Part shown: piece by piece, positions 35,775-44,194 of the stretch
Position numbering within the stretch: position 1 is the first letter of the stretch
Layout: each line of letters begins with the position of its first letter
DNA from: Streptococcus ferus DSM 20646
GTDB lineage: Bacteria > Bacillota > Bacilli > Lactobacillales > Streptococcaceae
Assembly: GCF_000372425.1 (NCBI RefSeq)
Contig: NZ_AQVD01000002.1
Coordinates: forward strand, 299,069-363,068
DNA length: 64,000 nt
Direction: 5' to 3'
Translations under genes and position numbers: made by a program
The notes under the pieces: generated by a model
Told to the model about the DNA's origin: nothing
Seen by the model: only the letters and a program-made list of their open reading frames with translations
The model's database searches: none

Positions 35775-35803
35775 TCGTAACGAATAGGGTGTGCATTCAC
35801 CCG

Positions 35804-36094
35804 CTAAATCTCATCAAAATCTGCCGAATGCGTCTTCAAGGCACTGTTAATGGCTTTGCCGCCAAGACCTTCAATCGCTGTATCTAATTGATGGGTCAAG
35901 GCCAGTACAGACGATTTTGTACTGGCTGCCACAGTGGTGTTGCGCTCGTCGTATTTTGAAACGATTGATCGGCGATCTGATAGGATAGGCGGTGCGCAAA
36001 AGGCCTTTATCGCTTCCTTTTCAAGCTGCTTCCGAATTTCCCGAAAATCGGTCTCCCCTGTCAAAACACTCCCAACCGTGTCATAAATATCCAT
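35804..36094 (-). CDS. Small T7SS partner protein (TlaA/WXG-like)
   Basis: 96 residues, no signal peptide, mostly helical (SVLTGETDFREIRKQLEKEA; STKSSVLALTHQLDTAIEGL) ending HSADFDEI. Size, position and helix pattern fit the short partner proteins that accompany LXG and TslA-type substrates and form the composite secretion signal. It is the last gene of the module, one base after the stop of the 140-residue helical gene. Exact family naming is uncertain. Confidence 0.65.
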   Translation of the reverse strand: MDIYDTVGSVLTGETDFREIRKQLEKEAIKAFCAPPILSDRRSIVSKYDERNTTVAASTKSSVLALTHQLDTAIEGLGGKAINSALKTHSADFDEI

Positions 36095-36095
36095 C

Positions 36096-36518
36096 TCAGT
36101 AAAACCTACACCTTTCCTCTTCCATGTCTAATGCCATCTTCCGTCTCTCATGATAAGAGACCGCTAGCTGATCCTCCATGTCGCTGCGTTGCCGGTGATA
36201 GGCTGCCGTGAACGCGTCTTCCTTTTCATTCATCAGGTTTAACTGCTTGTGAAAGGCATATTCCGTAACCTCCGTATAGGTATCTAATAAGCCTATAAAA
36301 TGACGGTAAGTTTGGCTATCACAATCATCTCTTCTGGAGAAATCGTAGCATAGGCTGCCAAATTCATCATAAAGATGGCTTAAAGCCATGCGCTGCGCCT
36401 CCAGCGCATGGAAATCCTCTTCTAAGGTTCTCTTGTCACTATAAAACGCAGCCTCTAAGGCTTCTAAGGCCAATTCTTGTTGGTGAATATCCGACTGAAT
36501 TACATCGAACTGGTCCAT
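36096..36518 (-). CDS. Helical T7SS partner protein (DUF5082/YwqH-like)
   Basis: 140 residues, almost wholly coiled-coil: QSDIHQQELALEALEAAFYS, DFHALEAQRMALSHLYDEFG, then AFHKQLNLMNEKEDAFTAAY. It lacks a signal peptide and membrane segments. This is the usual profile of the longer helical chaperone or partner next to LXG-type toxins, and of TlaB beside TslA. It overlaps the end of the lipase gene by 19 bases, so the two are translationally coupled and probably bind each other. Confidence 0.65.
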   Translation of the reverse strand: MDQFDVIQSDIHQQELALEALEAAFYSDKRTLEEDFHALEAQRMALSHLYDEFGSLCYDFSRRDDCDSQTYRHFIGLLDTYTEVTEYAFHKQLNLMNEKEDAFTAAYHRQRSDMEDQLAVSYHERRKMALDMEEERCRFY

Positions 36519-37762
36519 TGATTGATATCTCCTGCTAAACTCTCATCAGCCGCAACGGCCTCCTCAATCCCAGTTTGAATGCGACTCTCTAGGTTTGAAA
36601 AAGCGGTCTCGATAGCTGACATTTTCGTTACGGTTTTGTCAAAATGTTTCTGGGTCTTGGTGACGATACTGTCATAGGTCACGCCAGCCTCTTCATAAGC
36701 AGCCTGAACTTCTTCTGCACTAAGCTCTGTGACAAACCATGGAATCGTCTTGGTTTTTTGATAGAGTGCTTCTGCCTCATCAACGGCTTTTTCCGAATTG
36801 GCTGTTATCTCATCATTGCCAGCTGACACAGCTGAGGTCATGGCGGAGGCAATCGTACTGGCCTGCAGACTGTCCAGATAAAAGCGTTCATGGCTGTTTA
36901 AACTGCCGTCAGCCATAAAGCTTTCTTTCAAAGCAGCCACGGACAGCAGAGAGGTCTGAGCCGATTGTAAAATCGCCAGCTGTTTCTGCTCAAAGGCTGT
37001 CATCTTTTCAGGACGCTTCGTTGACAGAATCGTATCCAGCTGAGCAAGCTGAGCCTTATCTCCTGTAATTGCCGGGTCAAGCCCATGTCCGCCTGATGCG
37101 TCTAAGGTGTATTCTTTCCCGAGGTAGACTCCTCCGAAGCGGTTTGCCCATTTGTTAAGCGGATCTTTTTCGGTTCGGATACGGGTGACCTGACCGGTAA
37201 AACGTTTTTGTTCCTTGAGGATTTTTTCACGGACCGATTCGTCCGGCAGGAGATAATCTAAGATTTTATCTCTGGAGCTGATAAGGCCCTCCAGATAGAG
37301 TGGGGCAGCATTATAGACCACCGTATTTTGAACATTGTATTTGAGGGCGACACGCTGCGCTAGATTCCCTCCCAAGGAATGCCCTGTCAGCGTGATGCGA
37401 CTGCCATATTTCTTTTCGATCTTTTCATAAAAATCAAAGGCGGGCTGATAATGGTCTCCGCTGGCTGTCACAATACCAAAGAAATCCGATTCAACCACGT
37501 CATTTAGGCCATCTGATTCCACATTGGTTCCGGTGTAGGCAATGATAATTTCTCCCGTTTGCTTGTCCTGAAAAGCCGTCGCACTAGTACCGGTCGCTTT
37601 ATCATAGGTATCCTCAAGGTAGACGAGGTTGGAGGGGATGGATTTGTTATTTTTTCGTGCTTTCTGTACAATATTAGAATCAGTCGCTCCATCAATTCTA
37701 GCCTTTTCAAATTCATAGGATAAATTAGAGGCATCTAAAGTTGCTATATTGCTATTCGGCAT
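36500..37762 (-). CDS. TslA-type secreted lipase toxin (reverse T7SS architecture)
   Basis: 420 residues without a signal peptide. The N-terminal alpha/beta-hydrolase domain has the lipase elbow ITLTGHSLGGNLAQRVA (Ser near residue 129), a likely Asp in RTEKDPLNKWA and His in DASGGHGLDPA. The C-terminal half (about 240-420) is helical, like an LXG targeting domain placed at the wrong end, which is the defining feature of staphylococcal TslA, a phospholipase A secreted by T7SS. Partner genes follow and lipoprotein genes, the likely immunity, precede it with an 11-base overlap. Substrate is inferred from TslA. Confidence 0.82.
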   Translation of the reverse strand: MPNSNIATLDASNLSYEFEKARIDGATDSNIVQKARKNNKSIPSNLVYLEDTYDKATGTSATAFQDKQTGEIIIAYTGTNVESDGLNDVVESDFFGIVTASGDHYQPAFDFYEKIEKKYGSRITLTGHSLGGNLAQRVALKYNVQNTVVYNAAPLYLEGLISSRDKILDYLLPDESVREKILKEQKRFTGQVTRIRTEKDPLNKWANRFGGVYLGKEYTLDASGGHGLDPAITGDKAQLAQLDTILSTKRPEKMTAFEQKQLAILQSAQTSLLSVAALKESFMADGSLNSHERFYLDSLQASTIASAMTSAVSAGNDEITANSEKAVDEAEALYQKTKTIPWFVTELSAEEVQAAYEEAGVTYDSIVTKTQKHFDKTVTKMSAIETAFSNLESRIQTGIEEAVAADESLAGDINQWTSSM

Positions 37763-38465
37763 TTTTTAACGCCCCCTCATTTATTTTTTGACTGACTATT
37801 GTTTCTGTGTAATCTGATTTTGCCCCCTTAAATGAGACGGCAAAACCAAATTGATAACCAATCAGTGCGTCCCTATTAAAGTCAATCCATAGAGTAACTT
37901 CTTGATTTGTATCCTCGTGTAAATACTCGTTTATCACAGAATCCGTTATATAATAGCTGATATCGACATCTCCTGTTTCCCAACTATAAGCCTTACTTTC
38001 TAATTTTAAATTGGCTAAAACGTCCTTATTTAAACTTAATTTTTGAAATAAGAAACCACTAAATTTCATATCTTTGGCAGATACGTCAGGATTCGAAAAG
38101 GTCAAACCTGTCTCTGTATAAGTCACATTACTTTCAAGCAGAATCGTTTCTCTATACGGATCTGCTTCTGATTTCACATTTTTTACTGTTCCTGTAATAG
38201 TTTTTTTACTAGCATCACCAGTTAACTCTACTTGCTGACTATAGGAAGCTGTCGACGTTTCTTTATACCAGTTCGTACTCCTAATCTCAAACCCTTCTGG
38301 GAATTCTTTAAACAAGTCAAAAAGGTCTTCTGTCGGATAGACCCGTGAAACCGCTGAAACCTTGTTTTCAATCCATTGGCGGCTATTTTTATTTTCTCGA
38401 CATCCTGTCATGATGACTATTCCTCCCAAAAATAAGACAAGCAAAAGGCTTAATCTCTTCCTCAT
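37752..38465 (-). CDS. Lipoprotein, likely immunity to the lipase toxin (copy 1)
   Basis: 237 residues from 38465, where GAAGGAG stands 6 bases upstream. The signal peptide MRKRLSLLLVLFLGGIVIMTGC ends in a lipobox Cys, so the protein is lipid-anchored outside the membrane. The N-terminal 60 mature residues are almost the same in all three copies (YPTEDLFDLFKEFPEGFEIR); the C-terminal half differs. Outward exposure fits protection against a toxin that attacks membrane lipids, as TilA protects against TslA. Its stop overlaps the intact toxin gene, so this copy is the cognate one. Confidence 0.8.
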   Translation of the reverse strand: MRKRLSLLLVLFLGGIVIMTGCRENKNSRQWIENKVSAVSRVYPTEDLFDLFKEFPEGFEIRSTNWYKETSTASYSQQVELTGDASKKTITGTVKNVKSEADPYRETILLESNVTYTETGLTFSNPDVSAKDMKFSGFLFQKLSLNKDVLANLKLESKAYSWETGDVDISYYITDSVINEYLHEDTNQEVTLWIDFNRDALIGYQFGFAVSFKGAKSDYTETIVSQKINEGALKNAE

Positions 38466-38516
38466 AAGGCACTCCTTCTTTTTCACGGATTAAAACGAAT
38501 CGTCTAATATCTTCAT

Positions 38517-38546
38517 AGTATACCATAAATGACAAGCTGATTCCAA
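38517..38546 (-). promoter_or_regulatory. Promoter of lipoprotein copy 1 and the toxin
   Basis: Minus strand: TTGGAA (38541-38546), 18-base spacer, TATACT (38517-38522) with an extended TG. The same element recurs before copy 2 with one change in the -35. Confidence 0.5.
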
Positions 38547-38567
38547 ATTAGTTTCGGTTGTTTTATC

Positions 38568-38632
38568 CTAGCCTTTTCAAATTCATAGGATAAATTAGAG
38601 GCATCTAAAGTAGGAATATTACTGTTTCCCAT
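38568..38632 (-). pseudogene. Toxin gene stub 1 (first 21 codons only)
   Basis: The minus strand encodes MGNSNIPTLDASNLSYEFEK followed by AR, matching the start of the intact toxin (MPNSNIATLDASNLSYEFEK). Homology stops abruptly at GCTAG and sequence from the next unit's promoter region follows. The lipoprotein copy 2 stop overlaps it as at the intact pair. Confidence 0.85.
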
Positions 38633-39329
38633 ATCGTCCACCGCCATTCTCAGTACTCACTACTGCTTCTGAATAATAGAGATCACCACTATGAAATGTA
38701 AAAGCATAGCTATAATACTTTCCTAGCAAAGTTGCACTTCTCGCACCGATATGCATTTTTACCTCACTACTCTTATTTATATTGAAGTAATCATTAACCG
38801 TTTTATTTTGGACAATATATTCAATAGAAGCGTCGCCTGTATCTCGGTCATATGACTTTTCGCTTAACTGCAATTGAGATAATGTCTCCTTATCCAAAGT
38901 CCACTTTTGAAATAAAAAGCCATTAAGTTTCATATCTTTAGCAGATACGTCAGGATTCGAAAAGGTCAAACCTGCCTCTGTATAAGTCACATTACTTTCA
39001 AGCAGAATCATTTCTCTATACGGATCTGCTTCTGATTTCACATTTTTTACTGTTCCTGTAATAGTCTTAGTACTGGCAGCACCTATTAACTCTATTTCTT
39101 GACTATAAGAGGCTTTGCTAGTACGGTCGTATCGAATTCTACTCCTAATCTCAAACCCTTCTGGAAATTCTTTAAACAAGTCAAAAAGGTCTTCTGTCGG
39201 ATAAACCCGTGAAACCGCTGAAACCTTGTTTTCAATCCATTGACGGCTATTTTTATTTTCTTGACACCCTGTCATGATGACTATCCCTCCCAAAAATAAG
39301 ACAAGCAAAAGGCTTAATCTCTTCCTCAT
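38619..39329 (-). CDS. Lipoprotein, likely orphan immunity (copy 2)
   Basis: 236 residues with the same lipoprotein signal (lipobox TGC) and the same first half as copy 1. The second half differs (for example SYDRDTGDASIEYIVQNKTV and VKMHIGARSATLLG), so it may neutralise a different toxin variant. No intact toxin gene follows: only a 65-bp stub remains at its end. It has its own promoter copy and GAAGGAG ribosome site, so it can still be expressed. Confidence 0.8.
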   Translation of the reverse strand: MRKRLSLLLVLFLGGIVIMTGCQENKNSRQWIENKVSAVSRVYPTEDLFDLFKEFPEGFEIRSRIRYDRTSKASYSQEIELIGAASTKTITGTVKNVKSEADPYREMILLESNVTYTEAGLTFSNPDVSAKDMKLNGFLFQKWTLDKETLSQLQLSEKSYDRDTGDASIEYIVQNKTVNDYFNINKSSEVKMHIGARSATLLGKYYSYAFTFHSGDLYYSEAVVSTENGGGRYGKQ

Positions 39330-39431
39330 AAGGCACTCCTTCTTTTTCACGGATTAAAACGAATCGTCTAATATCTTCATAGTATACCATAAATGACAAG
39401 CTGATTCCAGATTGGTTTCGGTTGTTTTATC

Positions 39432-39496
39432 CTAGCCTTTTCAAATTCATAAGTTAGATTAGAAGCATCTAAAGTAGGAATATTGCTATTCGGAAT
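39432..39496 (-). pseudogene. Toxin gene stub 2, start codon lost
   Basis: The minus strand encodes PNSNIPTLDASNLTYEFEKA after ATT in place of the ATG. It ends at the same GCTAG point as stub 1. The stop of lipoprotein copy 3 overlaps it. Confidence 0.82.
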
Positions 39497-40196
39497 TTTT
39501 TAACGCCTCCTCATTTATTTTTTGACTATAAAATTTCTCTGTGTGTGTCACTCCGTTTCCTTCGACACTCAATACAAAGCCATATTGGTAGCCAATCAGC
39601 ATTGAATTTGTAACATCTATCCCCAGTTTCAATTTTGCATTTTGATTTAATCCGAAGTATTTATTGATTACACTATCCACTACTGTATATTCTATGAAAG
39701 CATCCCCCGTCTCCCAACTATAGCTTTTATTATTCAACGGAAACTTTGCTAGGCGTTCTTTATTGAGAGATAGCTTTTCAATAAGGATTTCTTTGTGAAT
39801 TATATCATCAGACGATAGTTCCGAGTTACTGAGAATAAATCCCTGTTCTATATAAGTCATATCGCTGGAAGCTAAAACTATTTCATCGCCAGAAGATTCT
39901 CTTTTTATTCTTTTTAAAGTCCCAGTTATTCCTTTTGTCTTAGGATTCCCAGTAAGCTCCATTTCCTGTAAATATGTAGTGTCAGATGTCTTCTTATACA
40001 CATCTCCAATCCTAATCTCAAACCCCTCTGGAAATTCTTTAAACAAGTCAAAAAGGTCTTCTGTCGGATAGACTCTTGAAACCGCTGAAACCTTATTTTC
40101 AATCCATTGACGGCTATTTTTATTTTCTCGACATCCTGTCATGATGACTATTCCTCCCAAACACAAGACAAGCAAAAGGCTTAATCTCTTCCTCAT
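39486..40196 (-). CDS. Lipoprotein, likely orphan immunity (copy 3)
   Basis: 236 residues. The signal and lipobox (GGIVIMTGC) and the YPTEDLFDLFKEF block match the other copies. From about residue 70 it departs most strongly (SDTTYLQEMELTGNPKTK, then VKR-like IKRESSGDEIVL), and returns to similarity near SWETGDAFIEYTV and SQKINEEALKNSE at the end. It has a diverged upstream region without the -35 of the other units. Its former toxin partner is reduced to stub 2. Confidence 0.8.
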   Translation of the reverse strand: MRKRLSLLLVLCLGGIVIMTGCRENKNSRQWIENKVSAVSRVYPTEDLFDLFKEFPEGFEIRIGDVYKKTSDTTYLQEMELTGNPKTKGITGTLKRIKRESSGDEIVLASSDMTYIEQGFILSNSELSSDDIIHKEILIEKLSLNKERLAKFPLNNKSYSWETGDAFIEYTVVDSVINKYFGLNQNAKLKLGIDVTNSMLIGYQYGFVLSVEGNGVTHTEKFYSQKINEEALKNSE

Positions 40197-40285
40197 AAGG
40201 CACTCCTTCTTTTTCACGGATTAAAACGAATCGTCTAATATCTTTATAGTATACCATAAACGACAAGCGGTCATATAGCTTTTTT

Positions 40286-40342
40286 GGCTCTTACAATGCC
40301 AAAAAAATCCGATTTAGTCATATCATTTAAGGTATCCGACTG
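40286..40342 (-). pseudogene. Internal fragment of a lipase toxin gene
   Basis: The minus strand encodes QSDTLNDMTKSDFFGIVRA, matching residues near 83-101 of the intact toxin (ESDGLNDVVESDFFGIVTA). The flanks do not match, so only about 57 bp survive. It marks a former further toxin gene beyond lipoprotein copy 3. Confidence 0.75.
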
Positions 40343-40361
40343 ATAACTTCAGAATAACTAA

Positions 40362-40400
40362 AAAAGGCATGGCTCCCTTAGAATAGGGAGAATCATACCT
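40362..40400 (-). terminator. Terminator after the 110-residue gene
   Basis: Minus strand: an inverted repeat with CTCCCT/AGGGAG core and partly matched outer arms, followed by TTTTTTAG. It ends the transcript coming from EIIB copy 2. Confidence 0.7.
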
Positions 40401-40441
40401 CTTGAATAACAGATTTATAGTAGAATTTGCTCTAAGCTCTC

Positions 40442-40774
40442 CTACATCATGCCATAGGCTCCTGACAGTTGGGTTGGCTGCACGTAAACCTGGTTGCCTT
40501 GCAGCTGATAGGTTTTCATTAAATAGTCTTTTAATGTTGCATCGTTTAATTTAGACTGCACGGAATACATATCATCTGTATGCGCCACAATCCGAAGGTT
40601 CTTGCGCAGCTCCCGATCGCTTTCAAGCTCTGGAAAGTCGGTCATATTCTTGAATACAATATTGTAATTATAGCCGAAAGCCTTAGTGACCGATATTTTA
40701 GACCTAAATATAAGATAGATCACCCCTGCAATCAGAAGTGTTATCCCTAACCCCAAAAGATTTTCTAACATCAT
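40442..40774 (-). CDS. Unknown small membrane-anchored protein
   Basis: 110 residues. One N-terminal membrane segment (LGLGITLLIAGVIYLIF) is followed by a soluble domain with FPELESDRELRKNLRIVAHT and a tail VYVQPTQLSGAYGMM. I do not recognise the family. GGAGGAGAAC precedes the start. It lies 59 bases after EIIB copy 2 and has its own terminator, so it is probably read with EIIB rather than with the toxin module. A link to either the PTS or the T7SS module is open. Confidence 0.55.
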   Translation of the reverse strand: MMLENLLGLGITLLIAGVIYLIFRSKISVTKAFGYNYNIVFKNMTDFPELESDRELRKNLRIVAHTDDMYSVQSKLNDATLKDYLMKTYQLQGNQVYVQPTQLSGAYGMM

Positions 40775-40833
40775 GTTCTCCTCCCAAGGATGAGACGACC
40801 GAGGTCTGTCTCTTTTTTTATGCTGATGAGCGA

Positions 40834-41148
40834 TTACAGGTTATCCTTAACCAGCTGAGCCATTTTTTCAATGCCCATAGGAATGGGGATATAGGCCTGC
40901 GGCGGAATCTGTACGATAGGCTTGTTGACCTTCTTCGCCGCTTCCTCAAACTGCTTGTAGTGCATCTTGGTCTGCGGACTGATCAGGTAAAGGTCGTATT
41001 CCGCATTGGCGATTTTCTTGCCGCCTTCCGGGACACCGACCGCATTCATTTCAATAGCGAAACCTTGTTCGTTCAATAAAGTAGCGGTTTTCTTAGCAAT
41101 CAGAGATGATGACATCCCGCCTGCACAGATGATAAGAGCCTTTGGCAT
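40834..41148 (-). CDS. PTS EIIB, cellobiose type, copy 2
   Basis: 104 residues, identical in protein to copy 1 (phospho-cysteine in LIICAGGMSSS). It follows the phospho-beta-glucosidase gene and has GGAGGAAATGTT before the ATG, with a separate promoter and cre-like site. Because EIIB, celR, EIIA and EIIC are normally contiguous, one of the two copies is a recent duplicate tied to arrival of the toxin module. Both appear functional. Confidence 0.95.
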   Translation of the reverse strand: MPKALIICAGGMSSSLIAKKTATLLNEQGFAIEMNAVGVPEGGKKIANAEYDLYLISPQTKMHYKQFEEAAKKVNKPIVQIPPQAYIPIPMGIEKMAQLVKDNL

Positions 41149-41150
41149 AA
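40840..41150. repeat. 311-bp direct repeat, right copy (EIIB gene)
   Basis: Matches 35253-35563 with one silent difference. Recombination between the copies would remove 5,587 bp and leave one intact EIIB gene. Confidence 0.95.
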
Positions 41151-41181
41151 CATTTCCTCCTTTGGCCATTTGATTGATTCT

Positions 41182-41210
41182 ATTATACCTGTATCCGCTT
41201 TCATTTGCAA
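41182..41210 (-). promoter_or_regulatory. EIIB copy 2 promoter with internal cre-like site
   Basis: Minus strand: TTGCAA (41205-41210), 17-base spacer, TATAAT (41182-41187), with TGAAAGCGGATACA at 41190-41203, the same layout as copy 1. Confidence 0.75.
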
Positions 41211-41313
41211 CTTTTTTCTCGCTGCCAGTCAATATTAAGATTACCCTCTTAAAGCTAAGGAGCCCCTTTACTTGTCATACCCTTTCTCTAAAAGATGAGC
41301 GCCTCAATCAAGC

Positions 41314-42813
<1,500 letters not shown>

Positions 42814-42923
42814 TTAAAATCGAGAAAATTTCCTTATAGACTAAGGAAAGTCTCAATCGAATGAGTGATAGCAGTAAGGTAGTTTCCTGCCACTCAATTC
42901 CTTATTTATTTTAAAATTTGTGC

Positions 42924-42929
42924 TATGAT
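42924..42929 (+). promoter_or_regulatory. -10 box of the nitroreductase gene
   Basis: TGTGCTATGAT, an extended -10, 31 bases before the ATG at 42960. Confidence 0.5.
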
Positions 42930-42959
42930 TAAGATAACAACATAAATAAGGAGTTGCCT

Positions 42960-43622
42960 ATGACAGATGACACATTAAAAAAACAGATTCGTCAGGGAAT
43001 CGATCACCGCTTGGCCGTCCGCGTTTACAGTGATCGAAAAATCAGCAAAGAAGATGTGGACTTTATTTTAGATGCGGCCTGGCTCAGTCCTTCGTCTATC
43101 GGCCTAGAGGCTTGGCGTTTTATCGTTTTAGAAGACGACTCCATCAAAGAGGCCCTTAAGGAGATCGCCTGGGGAGCCCAATACCAGCTGGAAACAGCCA
43201 GCCATTTTGTCTTGCTCATCGCAGGCAAGGATGTCAGGTATGACTCCGACAATGTTTATCAGAGTTTAGTCAGACGGGGACTGACCGATGAAGCTGATCT
43301 CAAGGCTAGACTGGCACGCTACCGGTCTTTCCAAGAAAGCGATATGCACTTGGACAGCCCAAGAGCCCTTTTTGACTGGGCTGCCAAGCAAACCTACATT
43401 GCTTTGGGCAATATGATGATGACAGCCAGCTTGATGGGCATTGATTCCTGCCCAATCGAGGGCTTTGATTATGACAAGGTCAACCAACTCTTAAGCAAGG
43501 CAGGGCTCATTGACCCCCAAAAAGAGGGGATTGCCTCCATGCTGTCCTTAGGTTATCGCTTGCGCGATCCTAAGCATCCCCGCAGCCGCAAACCTCGGGA
43601 AGACGTTGTTTTTTGGAAATAA
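42960..43622 (+). CDS. Nitroreductase-family flavin oxidoreductase
   Basis: 220 residues. The family start RLAVRVYSDRKISKEDVDFI contains the FMN phosphate-binding Arg, and AAWLSPSSIGLEAWRF near 36-51 is the classic nitroreductase segment; ALGNMMMTASLMGIDSCPIEGFD near 148-170 is also conserved. It is an NAD(P)H-dependent FMN enzyme acting on quinones or nitro compounds. AAGGAG is 6 bases before the ATG at 42960; a TTG two codons earlier lacks spacing. It is monocistronic and faces smpB across a bidirectional terminator. Confidence 0.9.
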   Translation: MTDDTLKKQIRQGIDHRLAVRVYSDRKISKEDVDFILDAAWLSPSSIGLEAWRFIVLEDDSIKEALKEIAWGAQYQLETASHFVLLIAGKDVRYDSDNVYQSLVRRGLTDEADLKARLARYRSFQESDMHLDSPRALFDWAAKQTYIALGNMMMTASLMGIDSCPIEGFDYDKVNQLLSKAGLIDPQKEGIASMLSLGYRLRDPKHPRSRKPREDVVFWK

Positions 43623-43628
43623 GTTCAA

Positions 43629-43661
43629 AAAGAAGCTGGGTCAAAAGTCCCCAGCTTTTTT
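43629..43661. terminator. Bidirectional terminator between nitroreductase and smpB
   Basis: AAGCTGGG (43633-43640) pairs with CCCAGCTT (43650-43657), with A and T runs on each side. Confidence 0.8.
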
Positions 43662-43726
43662 AATCTTGTCTCTGCACAGATCAGGCCTAAGGCGTTAGCA
43701 GCACTTATCTTCCAGCCTTACGACAG

Positions 43727-44194
43727 TTATCTCGCATTAAACACTTTCATCTGTCGTGCAATGTCACGGTTTTGTTCCCGACGTTTGATGGACTCCCGCT
43801 TGTCATAATCATGCTTCCCTTTAGCCAGTCCAAGCAAAACTTTGGCAAAACCATCCTTAAGGTAAACCTTGAGGGGAACTAAAGTCATGCCCGTTCCTTT
43901 TAGCTCGTTGGCCAATTTAGCAATTTCTTTTTTCTTCAGCAGCAGTTTACGCGTCCGGTCTGGATCCTGATTCCAGATATTGCCTTGATCATAAGGGGTG
44001 ATGTGAACATTATTAAGCCAAACCTCACCATTTTTAACTTGAGCAAAACCATCTTTGAGCGTGATTCTAGCGGCACGGACACTCTTGATTTCTGTTCCTG
44101 TCAGAACAATACCAGCTTCGTAGGTTTCAACGATTGTGTAGTCGTGATGGGCCTTTTTATTTTGCGCGACGACCTTTCCCTGACCCTTTGCCAT
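43727..44194 (-). CDS. smpB: SsrA-binding protein SmpB
   Basis: 155 residues. The OB-fold core has [20 protein letters not shown] and [18 protein letters not shown], and the C-terminal tail is the conserved basic [17 protein letters not shown] stretch that enters the decoding site. SmpB delivers tmRNA to stalled ribosomes. The start at 44194 has GGAGGTCAGC and overlaps rnr by 38 bases, so rnr and smpB are co-translated, as is common in streptococci where RNase R takes part in tmRNA-linked decay. Confidence 0.96.
   Translation of the reverse strand: MAKGQGKVVAQNKKAHHDYTIVETYEAGIVLTGTEIKSVRAARITLKDGFAQVKNGEVWLNNVHITPYDQGNIWNQDPDRTRKLLLKKKEIAKLANELKGTGMTLVPLKVYLKDGFAKVLLGLAKGKHDYDKRESIKRREQNRDIARQMKVFNAR

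Larger units (their letters stand above)
37752..40260 (-). repeat. Three-unit tandem array of lipoprotein genes with toxin stubs
   Basis: Starts at 38465, 39329 and 40196 give units of 864 and 867 bp. Each unit repeats the ribosome site and signal peptide, and the first two also the promoter (TATACT at 38517-38522 and 39381-39386). The 5' halves of the genes are nearly identical, the 3' halves diverged. Confidence 0.9.

Noticed and set aside
35253-41150. The duplicated EIIB genes as an assembly artefact
   Set aside because: The copies differ by a silent base, have different flanks and slightly different promoters, and both remain intact. Long reads would still be the decisive test.
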